Shown: positions 1 through 8,409 of the stretch, piece after piece | Layout: each line of letters starts with the position of its first letter | Position numbering within the stretch: the stretch's first letter is position 1 | Origin: Aliihoeflea sp052435735 | GTDB taxonomy: Bacteria > Pseudomonadota > Alphaproteobacteria > Rhizobiales > Rhizobiaceae | Assembly (NCBI GenBank): GCA_052435735.1 | Contig: JBQVNB010000006.1 | Coordinates: 124,001-188,000, forward strand | Direction of reading: 5' to 3' | DNA length: 64,000 nucleotides | Notes under the pieces: model-generated | Databases searched by the model: none | Seen by the model: the letters and a program-made list of their open reading frames with translations, nothing else | Told to the model about the DNA's origin: nothing | Program-made: the position numbers and the translations under genes

Positions 1-1
1 T

Positions 2-1414
2 CGCTGGCTGCGCCACATGCGCGCCGCAGAGACCAACCTTGCCGCCGGCAATGCGCGCGCGCTCGTTTCCGACTGGATCGCGATCCATGGACGCCGGATC
101 AACGGTCCGGCCTGGGCGCCGGCAACGGTCGCCAAAAGGCTGATCGCCTGGCTGCAGCACTCCTCGATCGTGCTTGCCGGCGCCGACATCCAGTTCTACC
201 GGGCGTTCCTGAAATCGCTCGCGGTGCAGATGCGCTATCTGCGCGCTGTCGCCGGCGAGATGCCCGATGGCGAGGAACGGTTGCGCGCGCGGATCGCGAT
301 CGCGTTCGCGACGCTCTCGCTGCCCTCGTCGCCGGCACGGCTTCATGCGGCCTCGAAGGCGCTGGCGCTGGAACTCGACCGGCAGATATTGCCCGACGGC
401 GTTCATATCTCGCGCAATCCCGGGGCCGTGCTGGAGTTGTTGGCCGACCTGCTGCCGCTGCGCCAGACCTATTTCAACCAGGCCGAAGCGCCGCCGGAAG
501 CGCTGATCAACGCCATCGAGCGAATGCTGCCGGCGCTGCGGTTCTTCCGCCATCAGGACGGGGTTCTGGCGCGCTTCAACGGCATGGGCGCGACGAGCCA
601 TGACCGCGTGGCGGCGATCCTCCACCATGACGACACCGGTGGCGCGCCGATCCTGCACGCCTCGCATGGCGGCTACGACCGGCTGGTGATGGGCGGCACG
701 ACGATCATCGCCGATACCGGCGCCCCGCCGCCGCCAGATGTCAGCCACGAGGCGCAGGCGGGGTGTCTCTCCTTCGAGATGTCGTCGGGACGGCACCATT
801 TCATCGTCAATTGCGGCGTCGACAGTTTCGGCGCCGAGGATTTCCGGCTGCTCTCGCGCTCGACGGCGGCGCATTCGACAGCGACGGTCAATGAGACCTC
901 GTCGGCGCGCTTCAACCTGCCGAACCGGCTGCGCGCCATGGTCGGCTCGCCGCTGATCGGCCCGATCCGCAAGGTGCGCGCGAAACGCTTCGACAGTCCC
1001 GGCATCCACGGCGTCTCGGCGAGCCATGATGGTTACGTCCAGCGCTTCGGTATCGTGCACGAGCGCGAGCTGATGCTGGCGGCAGGCGGCGACGTTTTCG
1101 AGGGCACCGACCGGTTCTTCACCGACCGCAACGGCGTCGCGCGGCCGGGGCCGGGCATGACGGTTCAGATCCGGTTTCATCTCCATCCCGATATCGGCGT
1201 CTTCCGCAACGAGCGGGGGCAACTCGTTCTCAAGGGGAACGAGACGGATATCTGGACGGTGGACGTCGAGGGCGTCGCGCCGGTGGTCGAGGAATCGATG
1301 TTCTTCGCCTCGATCGGCGGGCCAAGGCGCACGCGGCAGTTGGTGGTGGAGATCGACCCGTCGGTGCTGCCGGAGGTGGCGTGGCGGTTTACGCGGGTGG
1401 AGAAGGCGACATAG
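2..1414 (+). CDS. Heparinase II/III-family protein, 5' end missing
   Basis: The frame is open to the left edge (RWLRHM is encoded just before and at the first in-frame ATG at 17), so this is the C-terminal ~470 residues of a longer protein. It reads as the heparinase II/III-like protein that many Hyphomicrobiales carry beside purH: a helical first part, then a beta-rich second half from about residue 210 of the visible part, with stretches such as GGYDRLVMGGTTIIADTG and HSTATVNE. Characterised family members are lyases of acidic polysaccharides; no substrate is established for the purH-linked group as far as I know. The gene is followed by an inverted-repeat element and then purH on the same strand. 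Family assignment is by recognition of sequence style and synteny, not by search. Confidence 0.8.
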   Translation, partial: RWLRHMRAAETNLAAGNARALVSDWIAIHGRRINGPAWAPATVAKRLIAWLQHSSIVLAGADIQFYRAFLKSLAVQMRYLRAVAGEMPDGEERLRARIAIAFATLSLPSSPARLHAASKALALELDRQILPDGVHISRNPGAVLELLADLLPLRQTYFNQAEAPPEALINAIERMLPALRFFRHQDGVLARFNGMGATSHDRVAAILHHDDTGGAPILHASHGGYDRLVMGGTTIIADTGAPPPPDVSHEAQAGCLSFEMSSGRHHFIVNCGVDSFGAEDFRLLSRSTAAHSTATVNETSSARFNLPNRLRAMVGSPLIGPIRKVRAKRFDSPGIHGVSASHDGYVQRFGIVHERELMLAAGGDVFEGTDRFFTDRNGVARPGPGMTVQIRFHLHPDIGVFRNERGQLVLKGNETDIWTVDVEGVAPVVEESMFFASIGGPRRTRQLVVEIDPSVLPEVAWRFTRVEKAT

Positions 1415-1453
1415 CGCTGTTGCGGTCTTCGCGAAAGATTGCGCTCTAGGGCG

Positions 1454-1564
1454 CCCCCCTCTGGCCTGCCGGCCATCTCCCCCGCAAGGGGGGAGATTAG
1501 TCTCGTCATCGCCGCGCGTGATCTCCCCCCTCGCGGGGGAGATGGCCGGCAGGCCAGAGGGGGG
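1454..1564. repeat. Intergenic inverted-repeat element with perfect 32-bp arms
   Basis: The arms 1454-1485 and 1533-1564 are perfect reverse complements over 32 bp. Inside each arm region is a smaller C-run/G-run hairpin (around 1477-1497 and 1521-1542). It fills most of the gap between the heparinase-like gene and purH. Elements of this style (CCCCCTCTGGCCTGCCGGC..., ending in a C-run/G-run hairpin) are scattered in rhizobial intergenic regions. It encodes nothing obvious and could form a cruciform or an RNA hairpin. Confidence 0.85.
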
Positions 1565-1660
1565 TGTGCCGGAGCGCAATCCTCTCCCACGTTCCAGTTG
1601 ATTCACCGCCGATGTGTGATAGGCGGAGCGCACCTCCTGTTTGCCCAAAGGACATCCGCC

Positions 1661-3277
1661 ATGGCCGTCGCGTCGAAGAACATTCCCGCACCCGACCGCG
1701 TGCGCGTTTCGCGCGCGCTGCTTTCCGTCTCCGACAAGACCGGCCTGGTCGATCTGGCGCGTGAACTCGTCGCGCTCGGGGTCGAACTCGTTTCGACGGG
1801 CGGCACGGCGAAGGCGATCGCGGAGGCGGGGTTGAAGGTGAAGGACGTCTCCGACCTGACCGGTTTTCCCGAGATCATGGATGGGCGGGTGAAGACGCTG
1901 CATCCATCCGTCCATGGCGGGCTGCTCGCCATTCGCGACGACGCCGAGCACAGGGCCGCCATGGAGGCCCACGGGATCGGGCCGATCGACCTTGCAATCA
2001 TCAATCTCTACCCCTTCGAGGAAGTGCGGCGCGCGGGCGGGGACTATGCGGCGACGGTAGAGAATATCGACATTGGCGGGCCGGCGATGTTGCGCGCCTC
2101 GGCCAAGAACCATGCCTATGTCACGATCGTCACCGACCCCGCCGATTACGGCCGGCTGGTCGAGACGCTGAAGGAGAATGGCGGCGAGACGGGCTATCGC
2201 TTCCGGCAGGAACTCGCCGCCAAGGCCTATGCCCGCACGGCGTCCTATGACGCGGCGATTTCGGGTTGGTTCGCGGAGGCGCTGGAAATCGAGGCGCCGG
2301 CGTCGAGGGCGTTCGGCGGCAGGCTGGAAAGCGTGATGCGCTATGGCGAGAACCCGCACCAGAAGGCGGCGTTCTACGTAGACGGCGACGCGCGGCCGGG
2401 CGTCGCGACGGCGCGGCAGCTTCAGGGCAAGCAGCTTTCCTACAACAACATCAACGATACCGATGCGGCGTTCGAACTGGTCGGCGAGTTCGCGCCGCAA
2501 GCGGGTGCGGCGGTCGCGATCATCAAGCACGCCAATCCGTGCGGCGTCGGCACCGGCGGGACGCTGAAGGACGCCTATCTGAAGGCGGTCGAATGCGACC
2601 CGGTGTCGGCCTTTGGCGGCATCGTGGCGCTCAACGGGCTGCTTGACGCAGAGGCGGCGGAGGAGATCGTCAAGACGTTCACCGAAGTCATCATCGCGCC
2701 GGAGGCTTCGCAAGACGCCATCGCGCTGGTGGCGGCGAAGAAGAATTTGCGCCTGCTTGTGACGGGCGGACTGCCCGACCCGCACGCGGCGGGCCTGGCG
2801 TTCAAGTCCGTCGCGGGCGGCATGCTGGTGCAAAGCAGAGACAACGGCGTCGTCGACGATCTCAACCTGAAGGTGGTGACAAAGCGCGCGCCGTCAGATG
2901 CTGAGATGGCCGATCTGCGCTTCGCGTTCCGGGTCGCCAAGCATGTGAAGTCGAATGCGATCGTCTATGCGCGCGATGGCGCGACGGTCGGCATCGGCGC
3001 CGGGCAGATGAGCCGGGTGGATTCCTCGCGCATCGCGGTGCGCAAGGCGTTGGATGCGGCCGAGGCGGCGGGCTGGGCCGAGCCGAAGACCAAGGGGTCG
3101 GTCGTCGCGTCGGACGCGTTCTTCCCCTTCGCCGACGGGCTGATCGCCGCGATCGAGGCGGGGGCGACGGCGGTGATCCAGCCGGGCGGCTCGATGCGCG
3201 ACGACGAGGTGATCGCGGCGGCGGACGCGCACGGAATCGCGATGGTGTTCACCGGGATGCGTCACTTCCGCCATTAG
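1661..3277 (+). CDS. purH: Bifunctional AICAR transformylase / IMP cyclohydrolase
   Basis: PurH catalyses the last two steps of IMP synthesis in the cytosol: formyl transfer from 10-formyl-THF to AICAR, then ring closure. The 538-residue product has the normal length. The N-terminal cyclohydrolase (MGS-like) domain shows SVSDKTGL and TLHPSVHGGLLA; the transformylase part shows NNINDTDAA, KHANPCGVG and DAFFPFADG. The open frame extends upstream through the repeat to 1439, but the ATG at 1661 has an AAAGGA ribosome site 7 nt ahead and gives the family's usual start, so I place the start there. It is convergent with actR. Confidence 0.97.
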   Translation: MAVASKNIPAPDRVRVSRALLSVSDKTGLVDLARELVALGVELVSTGGTAKAIAEAGLKVKDVSDLTGFPEIMDGRVKTLHPSVHGGLLAIRDDAEHRAAMEAHGIGPIDLAIINLYPFEEVRRAGGDYAATVENIDIGGPAMLRASAKNHAYVTIVTDPADYGRLVETLKENGGETGYRFRQELAAKAYARTASYDAAISGWFAEALEIEAPASRAFGGRLESVMRYGENPHQKAAFYVDGDARPGVATARQLQGKQLSYNNINDTDAAFELVGEFAPQAGAAVAIIKHANPCGVGTGGTLKDAYLKAVECDPVSAFGGIVALNGLLDAEAAEEIVKTFTEVIIAPEASQDAIALVAAKKNLRLLVTGGLPDPHAAGLAFKSVAGGMLVQSRDNGVVDDLNLKVVTKRAPSDAEMADLRFAFRVAKHVKSNAIVYARDGATVGIGAGQMSRVDSSRIAVRKALDAAEAAGWAEPKTKGSVVASDAFFPFADGLIAAIEAGATAVIQPGGSMRDDEVIAAADAHGIAMVFTGMRHFRH

Positions 3278-3291
3278 GAGGCGGATGCCGG

Positions 3292-3314
3292 GCGCGCCCT
3301 ATCGCGGGGCGCGC
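3292..3314. terminator. GC hairpin between convergent purH and actR
   Basis: GCGCGCCC at 3292-3299 pairs with GGGCGCGC at 3307-3314 around a 7-nt loop. It sits exactly where the convergent purH and actR transcripts meet and overlaps the last codons of actR. There is no T-run, so a terminator role is only suggested. Confidence 0.35.
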
Positions 3315-3865
3315 TTGGCGAGGATGCGCTGCAGGGTGCGGCGGTGCATGTTGAGCCGGCGGGCGGTTTCGGAGACGTTGCGGTCGCACATTTCGTAGAC
3401 GCGCTGGATGTGCTCCCAGCGAACGCGGTCGGCGGACATCGGGTTTTCCGGCGGCGCGGCCTTCTCGCCCGTCTGGCGGGTCAGCGCGGCGTAGACGTCG
3501 TCAGCGTCGGCGGGCTTGGAGAGGTAGTCGACCGCGCCGAGCTTCACCGCGTTGACGGCGGTGGCGATGTTGCCGTAGCCGGTCAGGATGACGGTGCGGC
3601 AATCGTCGCGCTTGTCGCGGATCGCGGAGACGACGTCGAGCCCGTTTCCGTCGCCGAGCCGCATGTCGACCACCGCATAGGCGGGCGGCGCAGCGCGGAC
3701 CTTGCCCACCGCTTCCTCGACGCTTTCGGCCGTATCAACCGTGAAGCCGCGGCTTTCCATCGCGCGCGCGAGGCGCGTCAGGAATGGCTTGTCGTCGTCG
3801 ACCAGAAGCAGGGTGGCGTCCGGCCCGAGGTCGGCATGGTCGATGGTGGCGTCTTCGTCGATCAT
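3299..3865 (-). CDS. actR: Redox response regulator, ActR/RegA/PrrA family
   Basis: The 188-residue protein has a receiver domain (residues ~17-130) and a Fis-type helix-turn-helix at the C-terminus (~150-186), joined by a short proline-containing linker, which is the RegA layout. Visible receiver residues are the acidic pair D23/D24, the phosphoacceptor D67 in VVDMRL, T95 and K117. Family members are phosphorylated by RegB/ActS and control genes for respiration, nitrogen and carbon fixation, or acid tolerance. The partner kinase gene lies immediately upstream, 24 bp away, on the same strand. Confidence 0.93.
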   Translation of the reverse strand: MIDEDATIDHADLGPDATLLLVDDDKPFLTRLARAMESRGFTVDTAESVEEAVGKVRAAPPAYAVVDMRLGDGNGLDVVSAIRDKRDDCRTVILTGYGNIATAVNAVKLGAVDYLSKPADADDVYAALTRQTGEKAAPPENPMSADRVRWEHIQRVYEMCDRNVSETARRLNMHRRTLQRILAKRAPR

Positions 3866-3889
3866 TTTTCGAATGTCCCGTTTCCGCCT

Positions 3890-5290
3890 CTATTTAGGCA
3901 GAACCGCCGGATTTTCCAACGTTTCCGGCTCGTCAAAGGCCGATTTCGCCGCATTTGCGTCGAGAATCGCGCGCGGCCAGTTGACGCGGACGATCGCGCC
4001 CTGGCCGGGCGTCGCCGCATTGCCGAAGCGCACCGTGCCCCCCGAACGTTCAAGCAGCGTCTTGGCGATGAAGAGGCCGAGGCCGAGTCCACCGCCAGCC
4101 GAAACGGCCGAGGAACGCTTGGTCATGTAGGGTTCGCCGATCCGGTCGAGGATCTCGGCGGGAAAGCCCTCGCCATCGTCGAGGATTTCGAGAGAGACCG
4201 TCTGCATGTCCCAGCTCCAGGTGATCGAGACGGTTTCGCGGGCGAAGTCCACGGCGTTTTCGACGAGATTGCCGAGGCCGTAGATGACGCCCGGATTGCG
4301 CCGGCCGATCGGTTCCGGGCCCTTGCAGTCCACCGGCTTGAGCTGGATGGCGATGCCGAAATCGCGGTGCGGGGCGATCACTTCCTCGATCAGCGAGGTG
4401 AATGGCAGTCGCGCCATGTGTGCCTCGCCCTGCGATGAGAGGCTGGTGAGCTGCTTCAGGATCGCGCGGCAGCGTTCGCTTTGGGAGCGCAGGAGCGTGA
4501 CGTCCTCGCCATAGCGCGGATCGTTGCCGAGCGCCCGCTCCATCTCCTTGGCGACGAGCGCGATGGTGGCGAGCGGTGTGCCGAGTTCATGCGCGGCGGC
4601 GGCGGCGAGCCCGTCGAGCGCGGAGAGGTGCTGCTCGCGCTGGAGGACGAGTTCGGTCGCGGCGAGCGCGGTGGCAAGCAGCCGTGCTTCCTCCGCGACG
4701 CGGAAGGCGTAGAAGGCGGTGAAGGCGAGGCAGGAGACGATCGCCATCCATATGCCGGCCACATAGATGATCGGCATCGTCAGTTCGGTGCCCGGAAACC
4801 ACGGCAGTGGATGGTGGAAGAAGGCAAGGCCCGTCGCCATGGCGATGACCAGCGCGCCCAGCATCGCCGTCCAGCGCAAGGGCAGCGAGGTCGCGGAGAT
4901 GATGACCGGCGCGGTCATCAGGAGCGCGAAGGGGTTGGTGAGCCCGCCGGTCATGTAGAGCAGCCCGCCGAGCTGCAACGCGTCGAAGGTGAGGATCGCG
5001 AGTGCTGCGAGCGGCGGCAGGCGGTGCGTGGCGGGATAGCGGAATGCGAGCAGCAGGTTCAGCCACGCCGAGCAGCCGATCAGCGCGAAGCAGAGCGAGA
5101 CCTGGACGGGGAACTGCAGCCAGAAGGCGACGACCAGCACGGCCGCGCTCTGGCCGACGACGGCAAGCCAGCGCAGCCGGATCAGCGTGTTGAGGCGGAT
5201 GTGATGGAGGTGCCGGGGGTCCGGCGCGCGCAATTCTTCGACCATGATCGTGTTATGCGGCGTGCGCGGGAAAACGCCAAGGGCGCTCAT
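3890..5290 (-). CDS. actS: Redox sensor histidine kinase, ActS/RegB/PrrB family
   Basis: This is a 466-residue membrane kinase with about six hydrophobic segments in residues 40-200. The RegB signature GGLTNPF, the quinone-sensing motif, is at 115-121. The phosphorylation H-box has H234 in AHELGTP. C274 in SERCR sits where RegB has its redox-active cysteine. The ATP-binding part shows NLVENAVDFA (341-350), DDGEGF (371-376) and GLGLGLF (401-407). All known sensing elements are therefore intact. The ATG at 5290 gives the longest frame; a second ATG at 5245 (MVEELRAP) is equally possible because neither has a strong ribosome site. It is followed directly by actR. Confidence 0.93.
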   Translation of the reverse strand: MSALGVFPRTPHNTIMVEELRAPDPRHLHHIRLNTLIRLRWLAVVGQSAAVLVVAFWLQFPVQVSLCFALIGCSAWLNLLLAFRYPATHRLPPLAALAILTFDALQLGGLLYMTGGLTNPFALLMTAPVIISATSLPLRWTAMLGALVIAMATGLAFFHHPLPWFPGTELTMPIIYVAGIWMAIVSCLAFTAFYAFRVAEEARLLATALAATELVLQREQHLSALDGLAAAAAHELGTPLATIALVAKEMERALGNDPRYGEDVTLLRSQSERCRAILKQLTSLSSQGEAHMARLPFTSLIEEVIAPHRDFGIAIQLKPVDCKGPEPIGRRNPGVIYGLGNLVENAVDFARETVSITWSWDMQTVSLEILDDGEGFPAEILDRIGEPYMTKRSSAVSAGGGLGLGLFIAKTLLERSGGTVRFGNAATPGQGAIVRVNWPRAILDANAAKSAFDEPETLENPAVLPK

Positions 5291-5299
5291 GTCGCATGG

Positions 5300-7762
5300 C
5301 TACGTGCCGAGCGGCTTGGCGCGCGCGGTCGCCTGCGCCTCGAGCGGGTTTTCCGGCCAGACATGCTTCGGATAGCGCCCGCGCATGTCGGCGCGCACGT
5401 CGGCCCACGAGCCGCGCCAGAAGCCGGGCAGGTCGCGCGTCGTCTGGATGGGGCGATGGGCGGGGGACAGGAGCTCGAGCGTCATCGGCACGGTGCCGTT
5501 GGCGATCGACGGGTGGGCGTCGAGGCCGAAGAGTTCCTGAACGCGGATGGCGAGCACCGGCCAGTCGGCATCGTAGCGGATCGGCAGGCGGCTGCCGGAG
5601 GGCGCGTCGTAATGGGTCGGCGCGAGCGTTTCGAGCTTGCGATGGAGTTCGTAGGGAACGAGCGACATCAGGCCGTTGTGAAGGGCGGAGCCGGGAAGGC
5701 GGCCGAGGTTTGCCTCGCCGGTGAGGAAGGGGAGAAGCCAGTCGTCGAGGCGGGCGACGAGTGCAGCGTCGCCGACGTCCGGCCACGGATCGCCGAGGCC
5801 GCGATGGAGCCAGCCGAGCCGCGCGCGCAGCGTTTCGCTCGACCTGTCCCAGGGCAGGATGTCGATGCCGTGCTGGCGGACGGCGTCGAGGATCGCGCGG
5901 TCGGCATCCGGCCCCTTCGGCGCGGGCAATTGGCGCTCGGCGAGGATGATTGCGCTGAGGCGCTCGGTTTCGCGCACGCGCACCGAGCCCTTGGCAGGGT
6001 CGAACTGGGTTTCGCGCGTGGTCTCGATTCGGTCGGCGCAGAAGGTGCGGATGTCGTCCTCGGTGATGGCGACGGCGGAGGCGATGCGGGCGTTCTGGGC
6101 GCGGCCTTGAAGGTCTGCGACGACGAGGAATTGGGCGGATGCGAGGGAGTCTGTCGCATCGATGGTGCCACCGCGGCCGTTGGCGAGGACGAAATGGCCG
6201 TGTGCGCCGCGGGCCTTGGCGACGCGGTCGGGGTAGGCGAGGAGGAGGGTTGCGCCGGGGGAGAGCGCGGATGGTTCTTGAGGAGGGGTGCGGGGTGGGG
6301 GTTTCGACAAGGAACCGGCCAGCCGTTTCGCCAACTCCCGCGCCGCATCTGCGCGCTGGCCCTTTTCGCCGGCGAAGCGGCGCAGGCGGGTTTCGAGGTC
6401 GATGCCGGTGCCGCCGACGCCGCGTTCGGTCAGGAGGACGGCGAGACGCGCGGCGAGGTGGGGGTCTGCGGCTTCGGCGACCATGTGGGCGAGGCGGACC
6501 GGGAGCGCCAGCTTGCGCATGCGGTTGCCGGCGTCCGTCAGACGGCCTTGCGCATCGAGCGCGCCGAGGCTGATGAGGAGAGAGCGGGCTTCGGCGAGTG
6601 CGGCGGGGGGTGGCGGGTCGAGGAAGGCGAGGGTGGCGGGGCCGGTGATGCCGAAGGCGGCGGCGTCGAGGAGGAGGCCGGAGAGGTCGGCCTCGAGGAT
6701 TTCGGGCGTCGAGAACGGGGCGAGCGATGCTGTCTGTTCGGCGCGCCAGAGACGGATCGCGATCCCCGGCTCTGTGCGGCCGGCGCGGCCCGCGCGCTGG
6801 TCGGCGGAGGCGCGCGAGGCGCGTACGGTTTCGAGCCGCGTCAGGCCGGTCGCGGGCTCGAATTTCGGCACGCGGGAGAGGCCGGAATCGATGACGATGC
6901 GCACGCCGTCGATGGTGATCGAGGTCTCGGCGATGGAGGTGGCAAGGACGATCTTGCGACGGCCGGGCGCGGGCGGGCGGATCGCCTCGTCCTGCGCCTT
7001 GCCGATAAGGCCGCCATAAAGCGAGATGATTTCGCAATCGGCGGCGATGCGGCCTTCCAGGCGTTCGGCGGTGCGCTCGATCTCGCGCTGGCCGGGCAGG
7101 AAGGCGAGGATGCTGCCGGACTCATCGGCGAGCGCGGCGCGGATCGTGTCCGCCATCGCGTCCTCGATCCGGACGGTCGAGGGTCGGTCGCGATGGCGGA
7201 TTTCGACGGGAAAGCTGCGGCCCTGGCTGGTGACGACCTTCGCGTGGCCGAGAAGCGAGGCGACGCGCGCGCCATCGATGGTGGCGGACATGACGAGGAG
7301 TTTCAGGTCCGGACGGAGCGCGCCGGCGACGTCGAGCGCGAGGGCGAGGCCGAAATCGCCATCGAGCGAGCGCTCGTGGAACTCGTCGAACAGGATCGCC
7401 GAGATGCCGGAAAGCTCGGGATCGTCGAGGATCATGCGGGCAAGAATGCCCTCGGTAACGACGAGGATGCGCGTCTTCGGACCGGACTTCGAATCCATGC
7501 GCATCGCGTAGCCGACCGTGCCGCCGACCTCCTCGCCAAGGAGGCTTGCCATGCGTCGCGCCGCGGCGCGGGCGGCGAGGCGGCGGGGTTCGAGGAGCAG
7601 GATACGGCCGGTGCCGGCAAGGCCCGCTTGCAGGAGGTGGAGCGGGACGAGCGTCGTCTTGCCGGCGCCGGGAGGGGCGACGAGAACGGCCTTGCCGGCT
7701 GTTGAAAGCGCAGCGGAGAGTTCGTCGAGGACGTCGCTGACGGGCAGGCGCGGCAGGCTCAT
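5300..7762 (-). CDS. hrpB: ATP-dependent helicase HrpB (DEAH family)
   Basis: The 820-residue protein has the length and layout of bacterial HrpB: motif I PPGAGKTT at 30-37, the DEFH box at 126-129, the MSAT motif, a second RecA domain with DSGLSR and QRAGRAGR, and the long HrpB C-terminal domain ending in a KHVWPENPLEA stretch. HrpB is a putative RNA helicase of poorly known function. Its ATG overlaps the stop of the upstream ABC ATPase gene by 4 bp (ATGA), and its stop lies 9 bp ahead of the longest actS frame, so it is probably cotranscribed with both. Confidence 0.93.
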   Translation of the reverse strand: MSLPRLPVSDVLDELSAALSTAGKAVLVAPPGAGKTTLVPLHLLQAGLAGTGRILLLEPRRLAARAAARRMASLLGEEVGGTVGYAMRMDSKSGPKTRILVVTEGILARMILDDPELSGISAILFDEFHERSLDGDFGLALALDVAGALRPDLKLLVMSATIDGARVASLLGHAKVVTSQGRSFPVEIRHRDRPSTVRIEDAMADTIRAALADESGSILAFLPGQREIERTAERLEGRIAADCEIISLYGGLIGKAQDEAIRPPAPGRRKIVLATSIAETSITIDGVRIVIDSGLSRVPKFEPATGLTRLETVRASRASADQRAGRAGRTEPGIAIRLWRAEQTASLAPFSTPEILEADLSGLLLDAAAFGITGPATLAFLDPPPPAALAEARSLLISLGALDAQGRLTDAGNRMRKLALPVRLAHMVAEAADPHLAARLAVLLTERGVGGTGIDLETRLRRFAGEKGQRADAARELAKRLAGSLSKPPPRTPPQEPSALSPGATLLLAYPDRVAKARGAHGHFVLANGRGGTIDATDSLASAQFLVVADLQGRAQNARIASAVAITEDDIRTFCADRIETTRETQFDPAKGSVRVRETERLSAIILAERQLPAPKGPDADRAILDAVRQHGIDILPWDRSSETLRARLGWLHRGLGDPWPDVGDAALVARLDDWLLPFLTGEANLGRLPGSALHNGLMSLVPYELHRKLETLAPTHYDAPSGSRLPIRYDADWPVLAIRVQELFGLDAHPSIANGTVPMTLELLSPAHRPIQTTRDLPGFWRGSWADVRADMRGRYPKHVWPENPLEAQATARAKPLGT

Positions 7763-8400
7763 GCGTCTTCGCCGATGGTGACGACCTGTCCGCCGGCCGC
7801 TTTTGCGTCGGCTTCGTCATGGGTGACGAGGATGACCGGCAGCATCGCCGCCCGCGCCTTTGCGAAGACGAGTTCGCGGATCTGGGCGCGCAGGCCGGCG
7901 TCGAGCTTCGAGAAGGGCTCGTCGAGAAGCATCATGCGCGGATGCGAGACGAGCGTGCGGGCAAGCGCGACGCGCGCCTTCTGCCCGCCCGACAAGGTGG
8001 CGGGGTCGCGCGCGCCGAAATCGGCGAGGTCGACGTCGGCCAGGGCCATTTGCGCATGCTCGAGACGCGCCGCACGTCCCTTTATGTTTGCCGGCAAAGC
8101 GAAGGCGACGTTTCCGGCGACCGACATGTGCGGGAACAACAGCGGGTCCTGGAAGAGGAGGCCGGCATGCCGGTCCTCGGCGGGGAGGTTCGTGATCTCC
8201 GTCTCGTCCGAGAAGACGCGGCCGGATGCCGAAAACTCTGGCCCGAGGAAGCCGCCGATATAGGCGAGCAGCGTGGACTTGCCCGAGCCGGAAGGGCCCA
8301 TGACCGTCAGCGTCTCGCCGGGCGCGACGCGCGCGGAAATCGCCAGCAGGGGACGCTGGCCCAGCGCGATCGTGATGGCGTCGAGCGTCAGCCCGTTCAT
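7759..8400 (-). CDS. ynjD: ABC transporter ATP-binding protein, YnjD-like
   Basis: A 213-residue cytoplasmic ABC ATPase with Walker A GPSGSGKST (35-43), signature LSGGQ (136-140) and Walker B MMLLDEP (156-162). Length, the short regulatory-domain-free form and the gene order (binding protein, double permease, ATPase) match the YnjBCD transporters. Their substrate is not firmly established. It starts 9 bp after the permease stop and overlaps hrpB by 4 bp. Confidence 0.85.
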   Translation of the reverse strand: MNGLTLDAITIALGQRPLLAISARVAPGETLTVMGPSGSGKSTLLAYIGGFLGPEFSASGRVFSDETEITNLPAEDRHAGLLFQDPLLFPHMSVAGNVAFALPANIKGRAARLEHAQMALADVDLADFGARDPATLSGGQKARVALARTLVSHPRMMLLDEPFSKLDAGLRAQIRELVFAKARAAMLPVILVTHDEADAKAAGGQVVTIGEDA

Positions 8401-8409
8401 GGATTCATC

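Noticed and set aside
4481..7705. A 1,074-codon open frame on the plus strand opposite hrpB and actS
   Set aside because: It is antisense to two clearly conserved genes, is rich in Arg/Gly/Glu/Ala as expected from GC-rich antisense codons, and has no recognisable domain.
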